DNA of 64,000 nt from Burkholderia ambifaria AMMD (GTDB taxonomy: Bacteria > Pseudomonadota > Gammaproteobacteria > Burkholderiales > Burkholderiaceae), in contig NC_008390.1 of NCBI RefSeq assembly GCF_000203915.1, positions 3,100,001 to 3,164,000 of the forward strand, read 5' to 3'. Made by a program: the position numbers and the translations under genes. The notes beneath the pieces are model-generated. The model saw only the letters and a list, made by a program, of their open reading frames with translations, did no database searches and was not told the DNA's origin. Numbering within the stretch: position 1 is the stretch's first letter; every line of letters starts with the position of its first letter. This document shows positions 8,582 through 17,362 of this stretch, one piece after another.

Positions 8582-9480
8582 ACGCGCCGTCATCCGTTTC
8601 ACCGCCGCAGCCCGGCGATGCGCGCCGCTGGAAGCCAACGCCGCTGATCGCGGGCACCGCCGCGCTGCATGCGGGCGCGCTCGCGGCCGTCGTCGCGCAG
8701 CCGGCCGCGTGGCCGTGGGCCGCCGGCGGCGTGGTCGCCTCGCATCTCGCGCTGACGGCCGCCGGCCTGTGGCCGCGCAGCGCATTGCTCGGGCCGAACT
8801 GGACGCGGCTGCCGGCCGGTGCCGGCCGCCGGATCGCGCTGACGATCGACGACGGCCCGGACCCCGACGTCACGCCGCGCGTGCTCGACCTGCTCGATCG
8901 TTACGATGCACGCGCGACGTTCTTCTGCATCGGCGATCTCGCACGACGCCATCCGCAATGGATCGAAGCGATCATCGCGCGCGGCCACGCGGTCGAGAAC
9001 CACAGCCAGCGGCACCGGCATACGTTCTCGCTGTCGGGGCCCGCCGCGCTGCGGCGCGAAATCGCCGCCGCGCAGCAGACGCTGACCGAGATCTCCGGCA
9101 TGCGACCGCGCTTCTTCCGCGCGCCGGCCGGCCTGCGCAATCCGTTTCTCGAGCCGGTGCTCTGCGAGCTCGGGCTGCAGCTCGCCAGCTGGACGCGCCG
9201 CGGCTTCGACACGCGCGAGCACGACGCGGACACCGTCACGCGCCGCCTGCTGAACGGCCTCGCGCCACACGACATCCTGCTCGTGCATGACGGCCATGCG
9301 GCGCGCGATGCGCGCGGCGAACCGGTCGTGCTCGACGTGCTGCCGGCGTTGCTGCGCGCGGCCGCCGATGCGCGGTTGCAGTGGACCACGCTGCGCGCCG
9401 CGCTTGCGCCCGAAGCGCCCGAAGCGCCCGAAGCGCCCGGCCAGCCGGGCATGCTGGCACCCCCGTTTGATAAAATCTGA
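8578..9480 (+). CDS. Polysaccharide deacetylase (NodB family), membrane-anchored
   Basis: Predicted zinc-dependent deacetylase of 300 residues with two hydrophobic N-terminal segments (about 24-42 and 48-65), followed by a complete NodB domain. The metal and catalytic residues are present: TIDDGPD (Asp91/Asp92), NHSQRH (His142 and His146), the RAPAG motif near 181-185 and a C-terminal LLVHDGH. The tail has three repeats of an Ala-Pro-Glu unit. The start overlaps the exporter stop, so it is part of the operon. A carbohydrate deacetylase is not among the standard aryl-polyene genes I know, so its substrate may be a glycan that carries the polyene. That is inference. Confidence 0.87.
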   Translation: MNAPSSVSPPQPGDARRWKPTPLIAGTAALHAGALAAVVAQPAAWPWAAGGVVASHLALTAAGLWPRSALLGPNWTRLPAGAGRRIALTIDDGPDPDVTPRVLDLLDRYDARATFFCIGDLARRHPQWIEAIIARGHAVENHSQRHRHTFSLSGPAALRREIAAAQQTLTEISGMRPRFFRAPAGLRNPFLEPVLCELGLQLASWTRRGFDTREHDADTVTRRLLNGLAPHDILLVHDGHAARDARGEPVVLDVLPALLRAAADARLQWTTLRAALAPEAPEAPEAPGQPGMLAPPFDKI

Positions 9481-9543
9481 CCATGCGCGGCGCGCCCGCC
9501 AGCCCTGCTGCGGCGCCCGTTCCGGCCACCGGATGCGACCCTC

Positions 9544-10767
9544 GTGAAACCTCTGCTGCTCTCGCACTTCACCGCCACCAGCTGCATCGGCCGCGGCCTC
9601 GACGCGACCCTCGACGCGCTGCGCCACGCGCGCGGCGCTCTCACGCCGTGCGACTTCGAACGCGCCGAACTCGACACCTGGATCGGCTCGGTGGACGGCG
9701 TCGATGCGCAGCCCGTGCGCGCGGATCTCTCCGATTTCGACTGCCGCAACAACCGCCTCGCGCAGCTCGGCCTCGTGCAGGACGGCTTCGACGCGCGCGT
9801 CGCGGCGGCCGTGTCGCGCCACGGCGCCGCCCGCGTCGGCGTGTTCATCGGCACGAGCACGTCCGGCATCCTCGAGACCGAACGCGCGTACGAGCAACGC
9901 GATCCGGCGAGCGGCGCACTGCCCGCCGGGTTCCGCTATGCGCATACCCACAACCCGTATTCGGCGGCTGCATTCGTGCGTGCGTATTTCTCGCTGCGCG
10001 GGCCGGCGACGGCGATCTCGTCCGCGTGTTCGTCCGGCGCGAAGGTATTCGGCTCCGCGCGCCGGATGATCGAAGCGGGGCTGATCGATGCGGCCGTCGT
10101 CGGCGGCGTCGATTCGCTGTGCCTGACGACGCTGTACGGCTTCAATTCGCTCGAACTGTTGTCGCGCAAGCCGTGCCGGCCGTTCGACGTCGCGCGAGAC
10201 GGCATCTCGATCGGCGAGGCCGCCGCGTTCGCGCTGCTCGAACGCGTGCCGGAAACACGCGCCGCGCTCGATGGCGACGCGATCCTGCTGCTCGGCGTCG
10301 GCGAATCGAGCGATGCGCATCATATGTCGTCGCCGCATCCGGACGGGCTCGGCGCACGCGTCGCGATCGAACAGGCGCTCGCATCGGCCGGCCTCGACGC
10401 GAGCGACATCGACTACGTGAACCTGCACGGCACCGCGACGCCCAGCAACGATGCCGCCGAAAGCCGCGCCGTGGGCGCACTGCTCGCACGCACGCCGTGC
10501 AGCTCGACGAAGGGGGCGACCGGTCACACGCTCGGCGCCGCCGGCGCGCTCGAAGCGGTCGTCGCCGCGCTCGCGCTGCGCGAGCAGTTCGTGCCGGCCG
10601 GCGTCAACACGACGCAACCCGATCCGGCGCTGGCCGCCGACTACGTGCTCGCGAGCCGCGACGCGCACCTGCGTGCGGTCCTGTCCAATTCGTTCGGCTT
10701 CGGCGGCACGAATTGCAGCCTGATCCTCGGCCGCGCCGAGCACGCCCGCCGCCGGGAGCCGACATGA
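9544..10767 (+). CDS. Beta-ketoacyl-ACP synthase (KAS II-like, ApeO/R type)
   Basis: Condensing enzyme of 407 residues, expected to extend the polyene with malonyl-ACP. The active-site triad is complete: Cys162 in SSACSSGAK, His295 in LHGTATPSND and His328 in GATGHTLGA. The C-terminal FGFGGTN motif is present. It uses a GTG start; an alternative would need to lie inside the conserved N-terminus. The 63-base gap before it is the only real spacing in the operon. It contains TTTGATAAAATC just upstream, a possible extra -10 element. It overlaps the next ketosynthase-like gene by four bases. Confidence 0.9.
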   Translation: MKPLLLSHFTATSCIGRGLDATLDALRHARGALTPCDFERAELDTWIGSVDGVDAQPVRADLSDFDCRNNRLAQLGLVQDGFDARVAAAVSRHGAARVGVFIGTSTSGILETERAYEQRDPASGALPAGFRYAHTHNPYSAAAFVRAYFSLRGPATAISSACSSGAKVFGSARRMIEAGLIDAAVVGGVDSLCLTTLYGFNSLELLSRKPCRPFDVARDGISIGEAAAFALLERVPETRAALDGDAILLLGVGESSDAHHMSSPHPDGLGARVAIEQALASAGLDASDIDYVNLHGTATPSNDAAESRAVGALLARTPCSSTKGATGHTLGAAGALEAVVAALALREQFVPAGVNTTQPDPALAADYVLASRDAHLRAVLSNSFGFGGTNCSLILGRAEHARRREPT

Positions 10768-11582
10768 CCGTCACCGCCTTCATCGAAAGTGTCGGCCTCA
10801 TCGGGCCGGGACTGAACGACTGGCCGCACGCGGCCGACGTGCTCGCCGGACGCACGCCCTATGCGAGGGCGCGCACCGTGCTGCCGCCGCCGGCCGGCCT
10901 GCCGCCGGCGGAACGCCGCCGCACCGGCCCCGTGGTGCGCGTCGCGCTCGCGGTCGGGCTCGAAGCGGCAGCCGCGAGCGGGCGCGATCCCGCCACGCTC
11001 GCGACCGTATTCAGCGCGTCCGGCGGCGACGGCCAGAATTGCCACGCGATCTGCGAGACCCTCGCCGGCGACGACCGCCAACTGTCGCCCACGCGCTTTC
11101 ACAACTCCGTGCACAACGCGCCGGCCGGCTACTGGAGCATCGCCACCCGTGCGATGGCGACGTCGAACGTGCTGTGCGCGCACGACGGCAGCTTTGCCGC
11201 GGGCCTGCTCGAGAGCCTGTGCCAGGTCACGGTCGATCGCGTGCCGAGCCTGCTGATCGCCTACGACACCGACTATCCGGAACCGCTGCGCGCGGTGCGG
11301 CCGATCGTCGACGCATTCGGCGTTGCGTTCGTGTTCGCGCCCGACGCAAGCGAACGCACGCTCGCGCGCATCGACGTGCAGCTGACCGACGCGCCGGCGA
11401 CGACGCTCGCGAACCGCGAACTCGACGCGCTGCGCACCGGCAATCCGGCCGCGCGTGCGCTGCCGCTGCTCGACGCGCTCGCCGCGCGGCGTGCGACGCG
11501 CGTCGTGCTCGACTATCTGGAAGACACGCGCGTGCAGGTCGATATCGCGCTGCCCGATGCGGACGCGGAGCACGCGCGATGA
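10764..11582 (+). CDS. Ketosynthase-like partner (chain-length-factor type)
   Basis: A 272-residue protein resembling only the N-terminal half of a ketosynthase (Ketoacyl-synt_2 type, as in ApeC). It has the HNAPAGYWS stretch and a segment around CAHDGSFAAGLLES, but no canonical ACSS nucleophile and none of the C-terminal His motifs. It is therefore likely a non-catalytic partner that shapes the chain-length pocket of the preceding ketosynthase. This matches the heterodimer logic of aryl-polyene systems. Four-base overlaps with both neighbours place it in the operon. Confidence 0.8.
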   Translation: MTVTAFIESVGLIGPGLNDWPHAADVLAGRTPYARARTVLPPPAGLPPAERRRTGPVVRVALAVGLEAAAASGRDPATLATVFSASGGDGQNCHAICETLAGDDRQLSPTRFHNSVHNAPAGYWSIATRAMATSNVLCAHDGSFAAGLLESLCQVTVDRVPSLLIAYDTDYPEPLRAVRPIVDAFGVAFVFAPDASERTLARIDVQLTDAPATTLANRELDALRTGNPAARALPLLDALAARRATRVVLDYLEDTRVQVDIALPDADAEHAR

Positions 11583-12112
11583 CGGCGCCCGTCTCGACGC
11601 CGACGCAGCCGCCGCCGCCGACGCTCGATCGTGCATGGATCGCCGCGCACATCCCGCACGACGGCGCGATGTGCGTACTCGATCGCGTCGAAGCATGGGA
11701 TGCCGCGCGCATTCGCTGCAGCGCGACGAGCCATCGCGATCCGCACAACCCGCTGCGCTCGCGCGGCCGGCTCGCGTCGGTCTGCGGAGTCGAATATGCG
11801 GCGCAGGCGATGGCCGTGCACGGCGCGCTGCTCGGGACGCAACAGGAGCACACGGAACAAGCACGGCCGCGCGCCGGCTATCTCGCGAGCGTGCGCAACG
11901 TCGACGCGTTCGTCGATCGGCTCGACACGTTCGCGCTGCCGCTGATCGTCGACGCCGAACGCATCGGCGGCGACGACCATTCCGTGCTGTACGGCTTCGC
12001 GCTGCGCTGCGACGATCGCGTGCTGCTCAGCGGCCGCGCGGTAGTGATGCTCGATGCATCGGCGGCCGGCGCACGCGTTCCGCCGCCGGCCGGCCATGCA
12101 GGCCCCCGATGA
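11579..12112 (+). CDS. 3-hydroxyacyl-ACP dehydratase, hot-dog fold (ApeP-like)
   Basis: A 177-residue hot-dog protein predicted to dehydrate 3-hydroxyacyl-ACP to the trans-enoyl form that builds the conjugated chain. The N-terminal IPHDGAMCVLDRV motif, with its catalytic His, and GVEYAAQAMAVHGAL match the ApeP-type family. It overlaps the preceding gene by four bases and is the last recognisable enzyme of the rightward arm. The AMP-ligase fusion carries a second hot-dog domain, so the cluster has two potential dehydratases. Confidence 0.83.
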   Translation: MTAPVSTPTQPPPPTLDRAWIAAHIPHDGAMCVLDRVEAWDAARIRCSATSHRDPHNPLRSRGRLASVCGVEYAAQAMAVHGALLGTQQEHTEQARPRAGYLASVRNVDAFVDRLDTFALPLIVDAERIGGDDHSVLYGFALRCDDRVLLSGRAVVMLDASAAGARVPPPAGHAGPR

Positions 12113-12134
12113 ATTTGCCCAAGGAAACCAGGTC

Positions 12135-12425
12135 GTGAAAGCACGTCAGTTCATTTGCAGCGCAATCGTCCTCGCGCTGATCAGCCCGATCGCGCACGCG
12201 GACATGTCGGAAGTGAAGCAGGACATCAAGCGCGATTCGAAGGAAGCGGCGCACAAGACCGGCGAGGCTGCACGCAGCTTCGGCCATGCGACCGCGAGCG
12301 CCGCGAAGACGGTCGGTCACGGCATCGCGCATGTGTCGCGCGAGGGCTGGGATGCGACCAAGCGCACGACGAAGCGAATCTTCCACAAGAACGATTCGGG
12401 CGAAGGCGCGCAGAAGAGCAATTGA
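12135..12425 (+). CDS. Small exported helical protein of unknown function
   Basis: A 96-residue protein with a clear signal peptide (a Lys/Arg start, hydrophobic core VLALISPIA, cleavage after HADM or AHA). The mature part is short and charged, rich in Lys, Ala and His, with amphipathic helical spacing (SKEAAHKTGEAARSF, SAAKTVGHGIAHV). The start is GTG at 12135, preceded by AAGGA. It follows the dehydratase by 22 bases and may be cotranscribed with the cluster, but nothing in it suggests enzymatic activity. No function is assigned. Confidence 0.6.
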   Translation: MKARQFICSAIVLALISPIAHADMSEVKQDIKRDSKEAAHKTGEAARSFGHATASAAKTVGHGIAHVSREGWDATKRTTKRIFHKNDSGEGAQKSN

Positions 12426-12505
12426 GGGTGAGCATCCCGCGCAGCGCAGGCAGGATGCGCGGGATGCGGCACGACGCGTGAGTGCGCCGCTGCCGCACCG
12501 CTTCG

Positions 12506-12706
12506 TCATCGCGCGCCGTTGCGCGTGCGCCGCGCCGGCCTGCGCGCGAGGCACTTGCCGTACGCGACGAACCAGCAATCGCGATGATCGAAATTTCGCA
12601 GCAGCCGCGCGCGGCGCCGCTCGAGCCAGTGAAGCGCGATCGCCATCGTCAGCGCGACGGCCAGTGCCGAGCCGCCGATCGCGAGTCCCATCCAGGTTTC
12701 ACCCAT
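12506..12706 (-). CDS. Small single-span membrane protein, unknown function
   Basis: The ATG at 12706 is preceded by a very strong GGAGGAGG site. The 66-residue product has one transmembrane helix (about residues 7-25, LAIGGSALAVALTMAIALHW), followed by a basic Arg-rich cytoplasmic tail with WFVAYGKCLARR. A longer in-frame reading to 12877 adds only disordered Arg/Gly-rich residues and has no comparable ribosome site. It lies downstream of phbB on the same strand, separated by about 200 bases. The family is not recognised. Confidence 0.5.
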   Translation of the reverse strand: MGETWMGLAIGGSALAVALTMAIALHWLERRRARLLRNFDHRDCWFVAYGKCLARRPARRTRNGAR

Positions 12707-12905
12707 GCCTCCTCCGGAATGCGAGGCCGGGGCGGCACGCCTGCCGCGACGCGGTAGCTGGAGCGCGGACGCATCCGGCCCGCCGCATGTGCGGCGAACC
12801 TGCGTCCGTGATCCATCACCGCACGCATGCCGCGCCGCTCCGGCGCTGGATACAGCGGGAGCACGGCCCGGACGCACGCGCGAACGCCGCCCGGGCCGCC
12901 GCGCG

Positions 12906-13649
12906 TCACTGCATGTGCTGGCCGCCGTTGATCGCGATGTTGGAGCCCGTCACGAAGCCGGCCTCCTCCGAGCACAGATACGCGACCAGCCCCGCGACTT
13001 CCTCGGGCTTGCCGAGCCGGCCCGCCGGAATCTGCGGGAGGATCTTCGTGTCGAGGATGTCCTGCGGGATCGCCGTGACCATCTTCGTCGCGAGATAGCC
13101 CGGCGACACGGTGTTCACCGTCACGCCCTTGCGCGCGGTCTCGAGCGCGAGCGATTTCGTGAAGCCGTGCATGCCGGCCTTCGCGGCCGCGTAGTTGGTC
13201 TGGCCGATCGAACCCTTCGAGCCGTTGACCGACGCGATGTTGACGATGCGTCCCCAGCCGCGCTCGACCATGCCGTCGCAAACCGGCTTCGTCATGTTGA
13301 ACACGGAATCGAGGTTGGTGCGGATCACCGCATCCCAGTTGACCTTGTCGAGCTTGCGCAGCGTCATGTCGCGCGTGATGCCCGCGTTGTTCACCAGGAT
13401 GTCGACCGGGCCGACTTCCCGGACGATCTTCTCGATGCATTGCTGGCACGAATCGTAATCGGCCACATCCACCGGATAAGCATGGAATTCGCGACCGGCC
13501 GAGTGCATCTCGGTCAGCCAGCGATCGGCACCGGTATTGTTCGGCGAATACGTGACAACGACCTGGTAGCCAGCGTCGTTCAACCGGATGCTGATCGCTT
13601 CGCCAAGACCGCCCATCCCACCCGTCACAACTGCAATTCGCTTAGTCAT
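12906..13649 (-). CDS. phbB: Acetoacetyl-CoA reductase (PHB synthesis)
   Basis: NADPH-dependent reduction of acetoacetyl-CoA to (R)-3-hydroxybutyryl-CoA, the second step of polyhydroxybutyrate synthesis. The 247-residue SDR shows TGGMGGLG at residues 9-16, NNAGITRD, and the catalytic triad Ser140, Tyr153 and Lys157 (TNYAAAKAG). It ends with the family tail GSNIAINGGQHMQ. It lies downstream of phbA on the same strand, about 217 bases away, so it may have its own promoter. The polymerase phbC is not in the window; in Burkholderia it commonly lies upstream of phbA, but here a phasin does. Confidence 0.95.
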   Translation of the reverse strand: MTKRIAVVTGGMGGLGEAISIRLNDAGYQVVVTYSPNNTGADRWLTEMHSAGREFHAYPVDVADYDSCQQCIEKIVREVGPVDILVNNAGITRDMTLRKLDKVNWDAVIRTNLDSVFNMTKPVCDGMVERGWGRIVNIASVNGSKGSIGQTNYAAAKAGMHGFTKSLALETARKGVTVNTVSPGYLATKMVTAIPQDILDTKILPQIPAGRLGKPEEVAGLVAYLCSEEAGFVTGSNIAINGGQHMQ

Positions 13650-13866
13650 CCTATTAGTTACCGAGAAGTAAAGTAATCAATGGTGCGCGGCGACGACATG
13701 GCACATGCCGCCGCCCCACCGCTTCGATGCGCGCCCGCCCGCGTGGCTGACGCGGCGCGCACCGGAACATCACACCTGTCGCGGGTTGCCCGTTGCGCGC
13801 GCAACCTGCTTCGCGCGTGCGCGGCGCAGGCCTGCGCCGCACGCGTGCATGTTCGTCAGGCCTGAC

Positions 13867-15048
13867 TCAACCGCGTTCGACCGCGAGTGCGACACCCATC
13901 CCGCCGCCGATGCACAGCGACGCCAGCCCGCGCTTCGCGTCACGCTTGACCATCTCGTGCAGCAGCGTCACCAGGATCCGGCAGCCCGACGCGCCGATCG
14001 GGTGACCGATCGCGATCGCCCCGCCGTTCACGTTCACCTTCGACGTGTCCCAGCCCATCTGCTTGTGCACGGCCAGCGCCTGCGCCGCGAAGGCCTCGTT
14101 GATTTCCATCAGGTCCAGGTCGCCCGGCGTCCAGCCCGCACGCTCCAGCGCGCGGCGCGATGCCGGCACCGGGCCCATGCCCATCACGCTCGGATCCACG
14201 CCCGCATTCGCGTACGCCTTGATCCGCGCCAGCGGCGTCAGGCCCAGTGCCGCCGCCTTCTGCGCCGACATCACCAGCACCGCCGCCGCGCCGTCGTTCA
14301 GCCCCGACGCGTTCGCCGCCGTCACCGTGCCTTCCTTCGCGAACGCCGGCTTCAGGCCCGCCAGCGATTCCGCCGTCACGCCGTGGCGCACGAACTCGTC
14401 GGTCGCGAACTGCAGCGGCTCGCCCTTGCCCTGCGGAATCGACACCGGCACGATTTCGTCGTTGAAGCGGCCGGCCTTCTGCGCGGCTTCCGCCTTGTTC
14501 TGCGACAGCGCCGCGAACGCGTCCTGCTCGTCGCGCGTGATCCCGTATTCCTTCGCGACGTTCTCCGCCGTGATGCCCATGTGGTACTGGTTGTACACGT
14601 CCCACAGGCCGTCGACGATCATCGTGTCGACCAGCTTCGCGTCGCCCATCCGGAACCCGTCGCGCGAGCCCGGCAGCACGTGGGGCGCCGCGCTCATGTT
14701 TTCCTGGCCGCCCGCGATCACGATCTCCGCGTCGCCCGCCGCGATCGCGTTCGCCGCCAGCATCACGGCCTTCAGGCCCGAGCCGCACACCTTGTTGATC
14801 GTCATGCCCGGCACCGCGCTCGGCAGGCCGGCCTTGATCAGCGACTGACGCGCCGGGTTCTGCCCCGAGCCTGCCGCCAGCACCTGACCCGTGATCACTT
14901 CGCTCACCTGCTCGGGCTTCACGCCCGAGCGCTCCAGCACCGCGCGAATCACCGTCGCGCCCAGTTCCGGTGCCGCGATCTTCGCGAGCGAGCCGCCGAA
15001 TTTGCCGACCGCGGTCCGCGCGGCCGATACGATCACTACGTCCGTCAT
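13867..15048 (-). CDS. phbA: Acetyl-CoA acetyltransferase (beta-ketothiolase)
   Basis: Condenses two acetyl-CoA to acetoacetyl-CoA, the first step of polyhydroxybutyrate synthesis. The 393-residue thiolase has all three catalytic residues: Cys88 in NKVCGSGLK, His349 in GHPIGASG and Cys379 in SLCIGGGMG. The start at 15048 is chosen because AGGA lies upstream and the protein begins with the canonical [13 protein letters not shown] longer reading to 15282 adds 78 residues of non-thiolase sequence. It lies between the phasin and phbB, all leftward. Confidence 0.95.
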   Translation of the reverse strand: MTDVVIVSAARTAVGKFGGSLAKIAAPELGATVIRAVLERSGVKPEQVSEVITGQVLAAGSGQNPARQSLIKAGLPSAVPGMTINKVCGSGLKAVMLAANAIAAGDAEIVIAGGQENMSAAPHVLPGSRDGFRMGDAKLVDTMIVDGLWDVYNQYHMGITAENVAKEYGITRDEQDAFAALSQNKAEAAQKAGRFNDEIVPVSIPQGKGEPLQFATDEFVRHGVTAESLAGLKPAFAKEGTVTAANASGLNDGAAAVLVMSAQKAAALGLTPLARIKAYANAGVDPSVMGMGPVPASRRALERAGWTPGDLDLMEINEAFAAQALAVHKQMGWDTSKVNVNGGAIAIGHPIGASGCRILVTLLHEMVKRDAKRGLASLCIGGGMGVALAVERG

Positions 15049-15324
15049 GTTCAATTCCTGCTTTGAAATCAATGGGTCGATCCGAATCGTGTGCCGGTGC
15101 CGGCACGGCACTGCGGCCGGCGACGGCGTGTGAGCGCCGCGCGGCTCGCGATGCGGCTGCACGTTCGCGCGCGCATGCGCGCGGCACATCCGCGTGCTCC
15201 GGCCGTGTCCGGGCACGCCGCGGCGAGCGGAAAGCTCGCCGGCCGCCACGCGGCACACGCGGCGGCCGGCGCCTTCCGGCACCGCTCATTCCTTACTCGT
15301 GTCGCGCCTGCGCGCGACACGCGC

Positions 15325-15906
15325 TCACGCAGCGGAGTCGCGCGAAGCCGCTTCCTTGCGTGCGGCGGTGGCCGTCTGCTTGGCACCGCGCGCCGCCGTT
15401 TCGCTGACCGCGTCGAAACCGCTTTGCGCGGCCTCGATCGCCTGCCCCGCCGCTGCGCGCACGGTGTCGGCCGCGGCCGTCGCCGCGGACAGCGCCGAGT
15501 TCAGCGCGGCGACCACCGGGGCCGAACCGGCCGGCGCGTGCTTCGACAGTTCGCCGAACACGTCCTTCATGCGCTTGTCGTTCTGCTCGTACTGAACCTG
15601 CGCGACCTTCGCCCACTCGGCCTGCGTCGACACCGCGATGTCGAACAGATGGCGGCCGTACGCGACCGCCTTGCCGGCCGCTTCCTGCGGTACGGCGACC
15701 TGCTGCGCGAAGCCCGCGGCCGGGTTGCTGATATTGAATGCGTTCTTCAGCTTGTCCTCGTACTCCTCGAGCGCCGTCTTGGCCGCCTGTACATTGAGCT
15801 CGACGACAGCCTCGAAACCGTTGATGGCCGGACGGGCAAGCGCGAACCATGCGGCGATTCCGGACTGGTAATCGGCGGCGAGTTTTTCGGGGGCAAATAC
15901 GGACAT
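15325..15906 (-). CDS. phaP: Phasin (PHB granule-associated protein)
   Basis: Granule-surface protein of 193 residues with the phasin core: FAPEKLAADYQSGIAAWFAL followed by long amphipathic helices, then an Ala-rich coiled C-terminus with KQTATAARKEAA. It coats polyhydroxybutyrate granules and controls their size. The start at 15906 has AGGAG a few bases upstream; the longer reading to 16038 adds 44 residues unlike phasins. The 276-base gap to phbA contains a GC-rich hairpin just after the stop (about 15298-15322, GTGTCGCG and its complement). The upstream spacer carries palindromes that may control expression. Confidence 0.9.
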   Translation of the reverse strand: MSVFAPEKLAADYQSGIAAWFALARPAINGFEAVVELNVQAAKTALEEYEDKLKNAFNISNPAAGFAQQVAVPQEAAGKAVAYGRHLFDIAVSTQAEWAKVAQVQYEQNDKRMKDVFGELSKHAPAGSAPVVAALNSALSAATAAADTVRAAAGQAIEAAQSGFDAVSETAARGAKQTATAARKEAASRDSAA

Positions 15907-16382
15907 CGGGTATGCTCCTGTTGGCAATTGCGAGAGACGACACAAGGAAATGGAAGTCAGATCGACAGCCTGCTCCCTTATTTTCAACCCGCACACGGCA
16001 TTGAATGCGAGAAGTTGAAGAAGGCATTTTAGATGCATTAATTGTCAATTAAATGGCATTAATGCTAGGTGAAAACCCTTACGAATCGAAACGACCGCCT
16101 CCCGGCCGGGCCTTGCACAATGGGGCCGGGCTGCAACGCCTCACGTTTAAACGATTTTCTCAATTTTACAGCAGCATGCACCGACTGCGTCGCAATATTT
16201 ACCGCGTCATTATTTCCGTTATGGGAAAATAGGTGTGCATGAAAACAGCCCAATCCGCTATGTAATCGTTTTTCTTTGGGCTGATTCTGAAATCGTTATC
16301 GCGATTATTTCCGAAATCGTAATCGGAATTATTAACAATCAATTCAATTATCGGATGAATTGCCGCGATAATGCCGACGGCG
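15907..16382. promoter_or_regulatory. AT-rich spacer upstream of the phasin gene, with palindromes
   Basis: 476 bases without a supported gene, much less GC-rich than the surroundings, between the phasin start and the parA stop. Two palindromes lie 130-160 bases upstream of the phasin start: TAATTG-T-CAATTA at 16039-16051 and GCATTAATGC at 16056-16065. In Ralstonia the regulator PhaR represses phasin promoters by binding AT-rich or TGCA-containing sites, so these are candidate operators. A tandem repeat lies farther left of parA and is listed separately. Confidence 0.5.
16286..16333. repeat. Two tandem 24-base imperfect repeats next to parA
   Basis: Unit 1 (16286-16309) and unit 2 (16310-16333) share the pattern GAAATCGTNATCGNNATTATT and differ at about four positions. 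Each unit contains a degenerate internal dyad (ATCG...CGAT). They lie 50 bases beyond the parA stop codon in an AT-rich block. They could be binding sites for a DNA-binding partner or simple sequence drift. Confidence 0.6.
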
Positions 16383-17147
16383 TCACCCGACCAGCTCGCG
16401 ATGCAGCGCGCGAAACTCCTGCGCGAGCTTGTGCGCCGGCTCGAGATGGATCACCGGCGTCGACTGCTGATGCGACTCGCGGATCTTCACCGACGCCGAC
16501 AGCCGCGACGCGAGCACCGGCAATCCTTCTTCGATGAGTTCGTCGACCAGCCGCTGCGGGAGGCTCGCACGCGGCTGGAACTGGTTGATGACGATCCCTT
16601 CGACCTCGAGCGCCGCGTTATGGTCCTGCTGGATTTCCTTCACGTTCTCGAGGAGCGTGTAGAGCGCGCGGCGCGAGAAGTCGTCGCAATCGAACGGAAT
16701 CAGGCAGCGTTCGACCGCGATCAGCGCCGAGCGCGTGTAGAAGTTCAGCGCGGGCGGCGTGTCGATGTAGATGGCGTCATAGGTGTCGAGCTCGTTCAGC
16801 GCGTCGCGCAGCTTGTAGATCTTGTAGCGCGACTCGAGCTTGCCGTGCAGCGTGTCGAGGTCCGGATGCGCGGGCATCACGTCGAGCCCGTCGAACGGCG
16901 TCGGATGGATGAACGACGCGACGTCGACCGGCCGGAAGTTGAACGTCAGCGCCGTCTCGAAGAATTCGGCGACGCCGGGATGCACGTCGCTCGCGGCGTC
17001 GCCGAGCAGATAGCGCGTGGAATTCGCCTGTGCGTCGAGGTCGATGACGAGCGTGCGCAATCCTTCGCTCGCGCTGATCGCCGCCAGGTTGCAGACGATC
17101 GTCGATTTGCCCACGCCGCCCTTCTGGTTGAATACGACCCGCCGCAT
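16383..17147 (-). CDS. ParA-family ATPase (solitary, PHB-linked)
   Basis: A 254-residue deviant-Walker ATPase. The P-loop KGGVGKST (residues 9-16) carries the signature first lysine, followed by the switch regions DLDAQANST and IDTPPALNF. Such proteins form dynamic filaments or gradients to position DNA, granules or protein arrays. No ParB gene or recognisable parS site (TGTTTCACGTGAAACA type) is nearby, so it is unlikely to be the chromosome-partition ParA. Its position beside the phasin suggests it may position PHB granules on the nucleoid. That is inference. Confidence 0.85.
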   Translation of the reverse strand: MRRVVFNQKGGVGKSTIVCNLAAISASEGLRTLVIDLDAQANSTRYLLGDAASDVHPGVAEFFETALTFNFRPVDVASFIHPTPFDGLDVMPAHPDLDTLHGKLESRYKIYKLRDALNELDTYDAIYIDTPPALNFYTRSALIAVERCLIPFDCDDFSRRALYTLLENVKEIQQDHNAALEVEGIVINQFQPRASLPQRLVDELIEEGLPVLASRLSASVKIRESHQQSTPVIHLEPAHKLAQEFRALHRELVG

Positions 17148-17362
17148 GGTGTCTCCTTCGATCGAAACGTCGAAAGAAGCAGTTTAGCCGGTCAATCGTG
17201 GCGACGGGGTGACATAAGTCAGATGCGCGGCACCGCACCAGAAATGAAAACGTTGCCGGCACGCGGCACGCCCTCAACGCACGAGGCCGAAATGTTGCAG
17301 TGCCGCATGCGCGGTGCTAAACTAGGGGAAAACCCTTAGTTCAAGCTCGCGAAGGAGCAATC

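Noticed and set aside
9450..9480. Sigma-54-like TGGCAC box before the ketosynthase
   Set aside because: The -12 element reads TTTGAT rather than TTGC at the required spacing, so the match is too poor.
16065..16253. 62-residue leftward frame in the AT-rich spacer
   Set aside because: It has no ribosome site, a mixed composition and overlaps the likely phasin regulatory region.
16383..17147. parA as the chromosome partition gene with a local origin
   Set aside because: There is no ParB, gidA/gidB, dnaA or parS-type palindrome nearby.
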